DNA from: an uncultured Caulobacter sp.
GTDB taxonomy: Bacteria > Pseudomonadota > Alphaproteobacteria > Caulobacterales > Caulobacteraceae
DNA length: 31,546 nucleotides
Direction of reading: 5' to 3'
Assembly (NCBI GenBank): GCA_937925635.1
Contig: CALALX010000035.1
Coordinates: 1 to 31,546, forward strand
The stretch's first letter is position 1. Each line of letters starts with the position of its first letter. The position numbers and the translations under genes were made by a program. Under the pieces are notes generated by a model, which worked only from the letters and a program-made list of their open reading frames with translations, ran no database searches and was not told the origin of the DNA. Below are positions 24,832-31,543 of the stretch, piece by piece.

Positions 24832-24880
24832 CCTTCTCCCCTCGCGGGAGAACGCAGCCGCGAAGCGGCCGGATGAGGGG
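24832..24880. repeat. Dispersed 'TTCTCCCC...GGGAGAA...GATGAGGGG' repeat
   Basis: The segment has CCTTCTCCCCTCGCGGGAGA, then CCGCGAAGCGG and CCGGATGAGGGG. This composite hairpin is a type I recognise as widespread in intergenic DNA of many alphaproteobacteria, although I cannot name the family precisely. It contains two nested hairpins, TCTCCC/GGGAGA and CCGC/GCGG. Confidence 0.65.
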
Positions 24881-24890
24881 GCTCCGGAAA

Positions 24891-24915
24891 CCCCTCCCCC
24901 TCGATGGGGGAGGGG
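24891..24915. repeat. Perfect 10-bp hairpin CCCCTCCCCC/GGGGGAGGGG
   Basis: CCCCTCCCCC (24891-24900), loop TCGAT, GGGGGAGGGG (24906-24915). No T-run follows on either strand, so it is unlikely to be a classical terminator. It sits directly beside the preceding repeat. Confidence 0.6.
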
Positions 24916-25017
24916 CAGGGGTGCGGGGTGAACGCAGGGCGGCTGGCGATTGCGCGCAAGAGGCGTCGAGCCTGTTGAGCCCTTCCCCAGCCTCAGCGGC
25001 CACACCACCATCCCCGG

Positions 25018-25042
25018 CCCTTCCTCCATTGAGGAGGAAGGG
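25018..25042. repeat. Perfect 10-bp hairpin CCCTTCCTCC/GGAGGAAGGG
   Basis: CCCTTCCTCC (25018-25027), loop ATTGA, GGAGGAAGGG (25033-25042). It lacks a T-run. Its layout (10-bp pyrimidine/purine stem, 5-base loop) parallels the 24891-24915 hairpin, suggesting related repeat units. Confidence 0.55.
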
Positions 25043-25170
25043 AGAGCGGCTTCGATCTCATGCAGGCCAGCATGCCGAGCGATCGTCTCCGCAAGAGATG
25101 AAGGGGGTGGTGTGGGGCGAACCTTTCGACCGAATGCCTTGAAAAGATTCTGTCCCCGCTCGCTTCGATC

Positions 25171-27348
25171 CTACGGCTTATCGTCCGATGCTTCGTCGTC
25201 GTCATTCTCGCCGTCATCGCCAGCGAACATTGGGTTCTTGCCAGCCAAGATCGCCCGCAGTCGTCTGAGGCATTGTTCGCTCCAAGTACTCTTGCTGATG
25301 CCCTCCTTCGCTGCCCTCATCCAGGCAAGAACGGCGTCAGCGTCAAAAAGCTGATCAAGCGAAGATCGCTCTGCGGTATACCCCGGCGGGACGATCAGCC
25401 CAGCAATGGACGCGCGAGCTTCATGGCCGTCCAACTGCGCTGTAAGCGACTCACGAAGTTCATCGTCCCAGTTGCCCGTGTTGCTGAGGGCGAAAATAGC
25501 GTCGCAGTTCGGGACACGTCGCAGTAGCGTCCCGTCGAGCAACGCAGTCCGAAAGGTCGGGATGGATCTTGCGAGAAGGTCCTTGGTTTCCTCTGCTGTA
25601 AAGATGTAGTCCCCACCACGACCTGATCTCCCGTGTACGTTGAGTCCCCAAATGACGAGATGCTTCCGAAGCAACTCCGGCAGAATTACGAGGTCGCCGG
25701 CAGCTAGGAGCGCCTCGGTGACGTGTTTGACGCGCTCGACCTGACCCTTGTCGCGCATGCCCAGGCGCAACAGGTACGTCGCAGCATCCTCGGCAATGGC
25801 GTGGCTTTCCTCAGGAGAGAGAAGCCAGTCGTGTTCGCGAATGAACGCCTTTGCGAGGGCTCGCCAGAACTTTAGGTCTTCTTCCTTGGGGAGCCTTGGT
25901 AAGAGATCATCAAGTCGATCAATGATCTGCCTAAGTTGGCCGACGTTCAGGAGCCGCTTCAACTCCGCGCGCAGGACCACTTCGTCGGGCTCATTCCACA
26001 ATTTCTTGACGTCATCGCTACTCGCCATGCCGGGCGGATCGCCCAAATAGAGCGCCCGGACGAGATTTCGCCGACGACTGATGCGAGTTCCCGACTCGTC
26101 GGAGCGGCTCGATCCAAACCTCGGGAAGAGAAGGCCGAGCAGCTTCTCCTGTCCGGCCACCGCCGTGCCGAGAGCTTCGGAGAGCTCCAGCTTTCCCTTC
26201 TCGCCCATCTGTCGAATGACCCGGCGCGAGACCTCATTGGCATCCGGATCGTCGACCATCACGTCGACGTTCTGGGCGATGGCCTCGCGCAGGGTCGGAG
26301 CCTTTGTGAGCAACCAGCAATAGCCCAGCAGGTCGGCTGGGCTGATTTCCTGGCGTAACATTCGATCGAGGACGGCATATGAGCCGACGAGCCGCTTCAA
26401 CTCGCGCGGCGTCACTGCAGATTGACGGATATGCTCGACGACCTTCTCTTCTTCGTCGGGGAGATCGGCGGGAAGGGCAAGGTCGTGGTGATTGAGCAGC
26501 GCATCGAGCAGCGCCGACACGTCATGGGTGAACAATGGCCGGAGGGGGATCGGATGCTGAATGATCTTTTCGAGGTAGGCTTCGCCAGTGCGGCGCCGGT
26601 CGTCCCCGGAGCCACGGCCTAGCGCATCCGCGACACGCTCAGGATCGTATGCGACCAGATAGGAGATGCCCTTGATGTCGCCGATCGCCTTGACCAGCTG
26701 GGCCACGGCTCGAACTTCGTCATCCTCGACCCGGTCCAGTTCGTCGATTAGCACGACCACCGCGATCTTGGCATCCGCGAGCTTATTCTCAAGCTTTCGC
26801 CGCTCTTCTTGCGGCGAGAGCTCCTGCGGCTTGCGAATAAGCTTCAAGGCCTGCTTAAGCGCGGCGCGTCCCGCATTTGCCAGGCCTCCGGTGCCCGCCG
26901 CATCGGCTGCCAGGGCTGCGAAGTGGCCGGCTACCGTGATGGCCTCTCGATAGGTATCCATCGCCGCAACAAGCTCACGGGCGTGCTCCTTCGGACTGCG
27001 CCCAAGCGCGTCTCGAAGCTCACCAAAGAAGGCTGCGAGAAGTTCGTCTCGCCCCTTGAACAGCCAGGGGTTCAGGGTCGCCACGGCCACGTGATCAGTC
27101 TTCTTCAGCCGTTCAGCGACGAGGTTGAGAATGCTAGTCTTGCCGGAACCCCACTTGCCGGTGAGGCCGACGACGACCCCCGTTGAACGCCGGGCGACTC
27201 GTCGGCCGCTTAGGTCCTTTTCGTCGCGGACGAGTGCAAGGATCAGGTTTTCTACGAATGGAATGCGGTCAAGGCGATCGTCGATCTCCCGATCAATCGG
27301 GCGATCTTGTGCGAGGTCTGGGACGCGCTTTCCCTTGGCTACTGCCAT
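25171..27348 (-). CDS. KAP-family P-loop NTPase
   Basis: The 725-aa protein begins with 'DRPIDREIDDRLDRIPFVENL', the usual KAP N-terminal segment. Walker A is GKWGSGKT (65-72), followed by the KAP hallmark 'LNPWLF' (93-98), Walker B 'VVVLIDELDR' with Asp203/Glu204, and a sensor-like 'VAYDPERVADAL'. The usual membrane insert between Walker A and B is represented only by a weakly hydrophobic Ala/Gly-rich stretch (about 138-165), so it may be peripheral or soluble. The C-terminal 350 residues are unassigned and end in an acidic tail. KAP proteins include animal Kidins220/ARMS and the F-plasmid phage-exclusion protein PifA; a defence role here is inference. The ATG at 27348 is chosen. Codon use is less GC-biased than in its neighbours. 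Confidence 0.88.
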   Translation of the reverse strand: MAVAKGKRVPDLAQDRPIDREIDDRLDRIPFVENLILALVRDEKDLSGRRVARRSTGVVVGLTGKWGSGKTSILNLVAERLKKTDHVAVATLNPWLFKGRDELLAAFFGELRDALGRSPKEHARELVAAMDTYREAITVAGHFAALAADAAGTGGLANAGRAALKQALKLIRKPQELSPQEERRKLENKLADAKIAVVVLIDELDRVEDDEVRAVAQLVKAIGDIKGISYLVAYDPERVADALGRGSGDDRRRTGEAYLEKIIQHPIPLRPLFTHDVSALLDALLNHHDLALPADLPDEEEKVVEHIRQSAVTPRELKRLVGSYAVLDRMLRQEISPADLLGYCWLLTKAPTLREAIAQNVDVMVDDPDANEVSRRVIRQMGEKGKLELSEALGTAVAGQEKLLGLLFPRFGSSRSDESGTRISRRRNLVRALYLGDPPGMASSDDVKKLWNEPDEVVLRAELKRLLNVGQLRQIIDRLDDLLPRLPKEEDLKFWRALAKAFIREHDWLLSPEESHAIAEDAATYLLRLGMRDKGQVERVKHVTEALLAAGDLVILPELLRKHLVIWGLNVHGRSGRGGDYIFTAEETKDLLARSIPTFRTALLDGTLLRRVPNCDAIFALSNTGNWDDELRESLTAQLDGHEARASIAGLIVPPGYTAERSSLDQLFDADAVLAWMRAAKEGISKSTWSEQCLRRLRAILAGKNPMFAGDDGENDDDEASDDKP

Positions 27349-27380
27349 CAATTATCGCCCCCGTTTTGGTCGTCCAGCAG

Positions 27381-27409
27381 AGTATCGAAGTTGGAACTTA
27401 GCCCTTCAA
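27381..27409 (-). promoter_or_regulatory. Putative promoter of the KAP NTPase gene
   Basis: On the minus strand TTGAAG (27409-27404), 17 bases, then GATACT (27386-27381) gives a plausible sigma-70 promoter about 33 bp before the start codon. GGGGG about 10 bases before the ATG may serve as the ribosome-binding site. This fits a gene with its own promoter. Confidence 0.45.
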
Positions 27410-27626
27410 GGGGACTTCAGGCGCGTTTCTAAGTGCAGTGCATATCGAGTATAGCAGCCAACATTGCGAGGATTTCAAACGCGCTGTAGTTTGATGATGC
27501 TGGCATTTTCCAAGTACGGCACCACCCGAGCCGACTTGAAGACATTCGACTACGCTCCCATCACACCCAAAACCAGAAGGCGGAACGCCTCTCAGCGCCC
27601 CGCCCCCAATCGCTCAGCCTCTGATC

Positions 27627-27667
27627 GGGGACACGTACGCATTGCTCCGCAATGCGAACATGTCCCC
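27627..27667. repeat. Dispersed 'GGGGACA...TGTCCCC' hairpin repeat, copy B
   Basis: The outer arms GGGGACA (27627-27633) and TGTCCCC (27661-27667) enclose a perfect inner stem CGCATTGC/GCAATGCG (27638-27645 and 27649-27656). It shares GGGGAC-CGTAC and ACATGTCCCCGG with copy A at 139-196. It lies 8 bp beyond the typA stop, where it could protect the mRNA 3' end. Confidence 0.7.
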
Positions 27668-27675
27668 GGAAATCC

Positions 27676-29511
27676 CTACTCTTCCTTCGCGCGGCGCTTG
27701 CGGAAGCTGGGGTTCAGCACCTTCTTGCGCAGGCGGATGTTCTTCGGCGTCACCTCGACCAGCTCGTCTTCCTGGATGTAGGCGATGGCCTGTTCCAGGG
27801 TCGGGCGGCGCGGGGGGGTCAGGCGGATGGCTTCGTCCTTGCCGCTGGCGCGGACGTTGGTCAGCTGTTTGGCCTTCATCGGGTTGACGTCGAGGTCGTC
27901 CGACCGCGAGTTCTCGCCGATGATCATGCCCTCGTAGGTCTTCTCGCCGGCGCCGACGAACATCACGCCGCGCTCTTCCAGGTTCCACAGGGCGTAGGCC
28001 GCCGTCTCGCCGTCCGAGTTGGAGATCAGCACGCCCTTGCGCTGCTGCTCGATGGCGCCCTTGTAGGGCTCGTAGTGGCTGAACACGCGGTTGAGCACGC
28101 CCGAGCCCCGGGTGTCGGTCATGAACTCGCCCTGGTAGCCGATCAGCGAGCGCGACGGGGCCATCAGGCTGATGCGGGTCTTGCCGGCGCCCGAGGGGCC
28201 CATGTCCTTCAGCTCCGCCTTGCGGGCGCTGAGCTTCTCGATGACGATGCCGGTGAACTCCTCGTCGACGTCGATCATGACCTCTTCGATCGGCTCCAGG
28301 CGTTCGCCGGTCTCCGGGTCGGTCTGATAGACCACGCGCGGCCGGCTGATCGAGACCTCGAAGCCCTCGCGACGCATGCCCTCGATCAGGACGCCCAGCT
28401 GCAGTTCGCCGCGGCCGGCGACCTCGTAGGCGTCGCGCTCGGCGGTCTCGGTGACGCGGATGGCGACGTTCGACTCGGCTTCCTTGAGCAGCCGGTCGCG
28501 GATGACGCGGGACTGCACCTTGTCGCCCTCGCGGCCGGCCAGCGGGCTGTCGTTGACCGAGACGGTCATCGAGATGGTCGGCGGGTCGATCGGCTGGGCG
28601 GGCAGGGCCTCGGTGACCTCCAGGGCGCAGAGGGTGTCGGCCACGGTGGCCTTGGACATGCCGGCGATGGCGACGATGTCGCCGGCCTCGGCGCCCTCGT
28701 CGATCGGCTGGCGCTTCAGGCCGCGGAAGGCCAGCACCTTGGTGATGCGGCCCTGCTCGATCATCTTGCCGTCACGGTCCAGCGCCTTGATCGGCATGCC
28801 CGGGATGGCCTTGCCGCTCTCGATGCGGCCGGTCAGCAGGCGGCCCAGGAACGGATCGCTCTCGATCAGGACGTTGAGGATCTGGAACGGCTTGTCCTTG
28901 TTCGCCTCGACCTTGGGCGGCGGCACGTGATCGACGATCAGGTCGAACAGCGGGGCGAGGTTGTCGTTCGGCTGGCTCATGTCCAGCGTCGCCCAGCCGT
29001 TGCGGCCCGAGGCGTAGATATGCGGGAAGTCGAGTTGCTCGGGCGTGGCCCCGATGGCCTCGAACAGCTCGATGGTCTCCAGGTGCACGCGGTCCGGGTC
29101 GGCGTGGGCGCGGTCGACCTTGTTGATGCAGAGGATGGGGCGCAGGCCCATCTTAAGCGCCTTGGTCAGCACGAACTTGGTCTGGGGCATGACGCCCTCT
29201 TCGGCGTCCACCAGGATGACGCAGCCGTCCACCATGCCCAGGATCCGCTCCACCTCGCCGCCGAAGTCGGCGTGGCCGGGCGTGTCGATGATGTTGATCC
29301 GGGTCTCGCCCGCCTTGCCGTTCCAGAGCACGCTGGTGCACTTGGCCAGGATGGTGATGCCCCGCTCCTTCTCCTGGTCGTTGGAGTCCATGGCGCGTTC
29401 GACCGTCGCCTCGTTGGCGCGGAAGACGCCGGACTGGGCGAGGAGCTGATCGACCAGGGTGGTCTTGCCATGGTCGACGTGCGCGATGATGGCGATATTT
29501 CGCAGGGACAT
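27676..29511 (-). CDS. typA: Ribosome-associated GTPase TypA/BipA
   Basis: TypA is an EF-G-like translational GTPase needed for 50S assembly and for growth under cold or stress. The 611-aa protein has G1 AHVDHGKT (10-17), the switch I region 'DSNDQEKERGITI', G3 'DTPGHADFGGE', and G4 'NKVD'. The distinctive TypA C-terminus follows ('LEQAIAYIQEDELVEVTPKNIRLRKK', then 'NPSFRKR'). Length matches the family. It begins MSLRNIAIIAHVDHGK at the ATG at 29511. It is monocistronic by layout. An AT-rich palindrome lies about 110 bp upstream. Confidence 0.97.
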   Translation of the reverse strand: MSLRNIAIIAHVDHGKTTLVDQLLAQSGVFRANEATVERAMDSNDQEKERGITILAKCTSVLWNGKAGETRINIIDTPGHADFGGEVERILGMVDGCVILVDAEEGVMPQTKFVLTKALKMGLRPILCINKVDRAHADPDRVHLETIELFEAIGATPEQLDFPHIYASGRNGWATLDMSQPNDNLAPLFDLIVDHVPPPKVEANKDKPFQILNVLIESDPFLGRLLTGRIESGKAIPGMPIKALDRDGKMIEQGRITKVLAFRGLKRQPIDEGAEAGDIVAIAGMSKATVADTLCALEVTEALPAQPIDPPTISMTVSVNDSPLAGREGDKVQSRVIRDRLLKEAESNVAIRVTETAERDAYEVAGRGELQLGVLIEGMRREGFEVSISRPRVVYQTDPETGERLEPIEEVMIDVDEEFTGIVIEKLSARKAELKDMGPSGAGKTRISLMAPSRSLIGYQGEFMTDTRGSGVLNRVFSHYEPYKGAIEQQRKGVLISNSDGETAAYALWNLEERGVMFVGAGEKTYEGMIIGENSRSDDLDVNPMKAKQLTNVRASGKDEAIRLTPPRRPTLEQAIAYIQEDELVEVTPKNIRLRKKVLNPSFRKRRAKEE

Positions 29512-29620
29512 GAGGTGCTTTTCGGGGCGGGGGAGGAGGCGCGCGCTTTTACGCGAGTGCGAGAGGTTTAGCCACCCCGCCGCGATGACGCGGTTTGAGG
29601 CGGGTTCAAAAGGCTGTTTT

Positions 29621-29640
29621 TATTCACCAATCAGTGAATA
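29621..29640. promoter_or_regulatory. AT-rich palindrome, candidate operator
   Basis: TATTCAC (29621-29627) and GTGAATA (29634-29640) form perfect 7-bp arms around CAATCA in otherwise GC-rich DNA. The size and layout resemble operators of TetR-type or similar dimeric repressors. On the plus strand TTGAGG (29595-29600), 18 bases, then TTTATT could be a promoter that the site overlaps. Confidence 0.45.
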
Positions 29641-29790
29641 GGAGCAGGCGGCGCCCATTCCTTGTGCGACGCAACATATAACTTCTCGGCAAGGAGTGTC
29701 CTTAGGGAATTGGGATTTCTGGACGATCTCGCAGAGAATCTTGCCCTGAAAGCACGATTTTCCCCTTGCCCGATTGTGCGCCGCACACTA

Positions 29791-29882
29791 AGTTCAGGGT
29801 GTGAGGCGGCCCTGCCGCCTCTGCCCTTCCTGGGCGTTTCCTCCCTAATGAACTGCGGCGGCTTCGGCCGCCGCTTTTTTTT
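29791..29882 (+). ncRNA. Putative small RNA, ar8/MmgR-like
   Basis: A strong terminator on this strand has no protein gene upstream of it for several kilobases. The preceding ~60 nt fold into GAGGCGG-CCCTG-CCGCCTC (29803-29819 region) and GCCC-TTCCT-GGGC, followed by the unpaired 10-mer TTTCCTCCCT (29837-29846). AGTTCA (29791-29796) can pair with TGAACT (29849-29854) to close the structure. An unpaired TTTCCTCCCT before the terminator hairpin is, as I recall, the hallmark of the ar8/MmgR sRNA family of alphaproteobacteria (linked to polyhydroxybutyrate control in Sinorhizobium). The CCTCCC is anti-Shine-Dalgarno-like. The 5' end is uncertain; an upstream start cannot be excluded. Confidence 0.7.
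29855..29882 (+). terminator. Strong intrinsic terminator of the sRNA candidate
   Basis: GCGGCGGC (29855-29862), loop TTCG, GCCGCCGC (29867-29874), then eight T residues (29875-29882). The T-run is only on the plus-strand 3' side, so it does not serve the minus-strand amidohydrolase gene that ends beyond it. Confidence 0.92.
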
Positions 29883-29892
29883 GGCCCGGGGC

Positions 29893-30798
29893 CTACGCCG
29901 GCGCCAGGTCGGGCCACCGCTCCGCCAGCACCTGGGCCAGGCGGCCGACGTCCGCCGTCAGCCGCGCCAGGCCCTCGGCGGGCTCCAGCGTCGTCTCGTC
30001 CATGTAGAGGGCGCGGCTGATCTCGATCTGCAGGGCATGGGTCCGCTGCTGCGGCTTGCCGTAGTGCTCGGTGGTGTAGCCGCCGGCGTAGGGGGCGTTG
30101 CGGGCGACGCGGTAGCCCATGGCCTCCAGCTCGCGCTCGACCAGATCGGTCAGCTTGCGGGTGCAGGCCGCGCCGAACCGGTCGCCGAGCACGATGTCGC
30201 AGCCCTTGCCGTGGCGGGGCGTCACCGCCGTGCGGGCCGCCGCCTCGGGCATCGAGTGCCAGTCGATCAGCACCGCCATGCCGTGCGCCTTTCGCGCCCG
30301 CGCCAGCAGACGCTCGAGCGCGTCGTGATAGGGCTGGTGGGTGCGCGCCACCCGGGCCTGGGCCTCGGCGAAGGTCAGCTTGCGGGCGTAGATCTCGCGC
30401 CCCTCGGCCGCCAGGCGGGCGATGGCGCCCAGGCCCGCGGCCACCCGCGCCGACTTGCCGCGGGCGAAGTCGGGGATGTCGTCGGCGAACATCGCCGGGT
30501 CGAGCTCCCAGGGTTCGCGGTTGAGGTCCATCCAGGCCCGCCCGTGCCGGGCCAGGATCAGCCCGGCGCCGGCCGCGGCGGCCGGGGCGATGATCTCGTC
30601 GACGAAGGCGTCCTCCGAGCGGCGCAGCTGCTCGGGCCGGACGGCGGCGGCGGCCAGCATCTCCGGCGGATAGTGGCGGCCCGAGTGCGGCGAGGCGAAG
30701 ACCAGCGGCGTCGGCGGCGGTTCGGTCGCGACGATCTCGAACGGCGGTTCGGCCGACGCCGATTCAGCTGTGTCGGAAAGGGTCGGCCGCGCGTCCAT
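29893..30798 (-). CDS. N-formylglutamate amidohydrolase family protein
   Basis: The family hydrolyses N-formyl-L-glutamate in one version of histidine degradation. The 301-aa protein has 'VFASPHSGRHYPPEML', where the 'PHSG' start is a hallmark, followed by 'DAFVDEI', 'ARHGRAWMDLNREPWELD', 'AVLIDWHSMPE' with the likely metal/catalytic His-Ser pair, 'DIVLGDRFGAAC', and 'GGYTTEHYGKP' with 'HALQIEISRALYMDE'. All motifs of the FGase family are present. No other hut genes are nearby, so the physiological substrate is uncertain; many Caulobacterales carry such a gene beside cpdR. The ATG at 30798 is chosen. It is divergent from cpdR. Confidence 0.93.
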   Translation of the reverse strand: MDARPTLSDTAESASAEPPFEIVATEPPPTPLVFASPHSGRHYPPEMLAAAAVRPEQLRRSEDAFVDEIIAPAAAAGAGLILARHGRAWMDLNREPWELDPAMFADDIPDFARGKSARVAAGLGAIARLAAEGREIYARKLTFAEAQARVARTHQPYHDALERLLARARKAHGMAVLIDWHSMPEAAARTAVTPRHGKGCDIVLGDRFGAACTRKLTDLVERELEAMGYRVARNAPYAGGYTTEHYGKPQQRTHALQIEISRALYMDETTLEPAEGLARLTADVGRLAQVLAERWPDLAPA

Positions 30799-30971
30799 GC
30801 GCCATGATGGCGGCGCCCCGCCTATGCGGTCAAAGGCTTTCCGTCCCCGGATCAGACCGGGTTATCCCCAGGCGGGCGGCTCGCGCGCCGGGCGAGGTTC
30901 ATCGCCCCTTTACGCCTGCCGGGCTAGATTTCGCATCCGTTTCAGCGTCGATCGGGGGACGAAAGACCAGA

Positions 30972-31331
30972 ATGCCGCGCATCCTTCTCGCCGAAGACGA
31001 CGACTCCCTGCGCAACTTCCTGGCCCGGGCCCTGGAACGCGCGGGCTACGAGGTCACCGCCTGCGCCGACGGCGAGGAAGCCGCCGCCGTGCTCGACCAG
31101 GACTGGGACCTGCTGCTGACCGACATCGTCATGCCCGGCATGGACGGCATCGAGGTCGCCCGCCACGCCGCCGCCCGCCACCCCGGCCTGCGCATCATGT
31201 TCATCACCGGCTTCGCGGCTGTCGCCCTCACGGCCGGCGAGCGCGCGCCGGCGGGGGCCAAGGTCCTGTCCAAGCCCGTCCACCTGCGCGAGATCGTGCA
31301 GGAGGTCGAGCGGATGATGGCCGCCGCCTGA
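30972..31331 (+). CDS. cpdR: Single-domain response regulator CpdR
   Basis: CpdR is a receiver-only protein that, when unphosphorylated, localises ClpXP to the cell pole and primes degradation of substrates such as PdeA; the CckA-ChpT relay phosphorylates it. The 119-aa product is a complete receiver: acidic pocket 'LLAEDDDSLRNFLARALERAGYEV', phospho-acceptor Asp51 in 'LLLTDIVMPGMDGIEVARHAA', and Lys101 in 'VLSKPVHLREIVQEVERMM'. The match to Caulobacter CpdR, recalled from memory, is very high, including 'IMFITGFAAVALTAGERAP' and the final 'MMAA'. The ATG at 30972 is chosen; longer frames extend into the promoter. A -10-like GCTAGATT lies at 30923-30930. Confidence 0.96.
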   Translation: MPRILLAEDDDSLRNFLARALERAGYEVTACADGEEAAAVLDQDWDLLLTDIVMPGMDGIEVARHAAARHPGLRIMFITGFAAVALTAGERAPAGAKVLSKPVHLREIVQEVERMMAAA

Positions 31332-31362
31332 CGGCCGATTTCACGACGATCATCAGGACCGG

Positions 31363-31391
31363 TTGCGCGCCGCGAAAAGCGTCGCTATACC
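31363..31391 (+). promoter_or_regulatory. Putative housekeeping promoter of tRNA-Val
   Basis: TTGCGCG (31363-31369), 14 bases, then GCTATACC (31384-31391). The -10 matches the Caulobacter GCtANAWC consensus at seven of eight positions and the spacing is within its 10-14 range. Transcription would begin about 12 nt before the mature tRNA 5' end. Confidence 0.6.
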
Positions 31392-31408
31392 CCCGGCCTC
31401 CCGGGTAA

Positions 31409-31483
31409 GGACGCGTAGCTCAGCGGGAGAGCACCTCGTTGACATCGAGGGGGTCGCTGGTTCAATCCCAGCCGTGTCCACCA
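31409..31483 (+). tRNA. tRNA-Val (anticodon GAC)
   Basis: A complete cloverleaf with encoded CCA. The acceptor stem GGACGCG pairs with CGTGTCC (one G-T wobble), the D-arm is GCTCAGCGGGAGAGC, and the anticodon stem CCTCG (31434-31438) with CGAGG (31446-31450) encloses TTGACAT with anticodon GAC at 31441-31443. The T-arm is CTGGTTCAATCCCAG. Discriminator A at 31480, CCA at 31481-31483. GAC reads GTC, the most used valine codon class in high-GC genomes. Confidence 0.97.
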
Positions 31484-31543
31484 TCCTGCTTCGCTCTCCG
31501 AGCTTCGCAGGACAAGTCCCGACAGACGATGCGAAGCAGGATG
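31482..31543. repeat. Inverted repeat starting in the tRNA CCA end (13-bp perfect arms)
   Basis: CATCCTGCTTCGC (31482-31494) is the exact reverse complement of GCGAAGCAGGATG (31531-31543). A partial direct echo, GCTTCGCAGGA, lies at 31502-31512. The left arm overlaps the last bases of the tRNA CCA. No T-run is visible before the window ends, so its role as terminator, processing signal or dispersed repeat is open. Confidence 0.7.

Larger units (their letters stand above)
24176..25170. other. About 1 kb non-coding region rich in hairpins and dispersed repeats
   Basis: I find no convincing gene here; open frames lack ribosome-binding sites and family motifs. Elements seen: hairpin GGGCGGAG/CTCCGCCC (24361-24384); GCTCCGCG paired with CGCGGAGC (24425-24467); REP-like pair (24736-24806); 'CTTCTCCCCTCGCGGGAGAA' type repeat (24832-24880); hairpin CCCCTCCCCC/GGGGGAGGGG (24891-24915); hairpin CCCTTCCTCC/GGAGGAAGGG (25018-25042). 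The left part may be a structured 5' leader of the helicase mRNA. The right part looks like a graveyard of intergenic repeat units next to the atypical KAP gene. Confidence 0.7.
27349..27675. other. Intergenic stretch between typA and the KAP gene
   Basis: No open frame here has a ribosome-binding site or a familiar motif. The left end carries the putative KAP promoter, the right end the hairpin repeat at 27627-27667. The middle (27420-27600) is relatively AT-rich, as is the KAP gene, suggesting it belongs to the same acquired segment. Confidence 0.55.
29512..29892. other. Intergenic region with an AT-rich palindrome and an sRNA candidate
   Basis: Divergent typA leader on the left, the palindrome at 29621-29640, the sRNA candidate ending at 29882, and the stop of the amidohydrolase gene at 29893. 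Open frames here run through the terminator and have no ribosome-binding site. The stretch 29641-29790 shows no other recognisable element. Confidence 0.6.

Noticed and set aside
24277..25029. A 250-codon minus-strand frame in the helicase-KAP gap
   Set aside because: It spans several hairpin repeats, is rich in Arg/Pro/Gly, and has no ribosome-binding site or recognisable domain.
29662..30807. A plus-strand frame running from the typA leader through the amidohydrolase
   Set aside because: It passes through the strong terminator at 29855-29882 and is antisense to a well-supported amidohydrolase gene.
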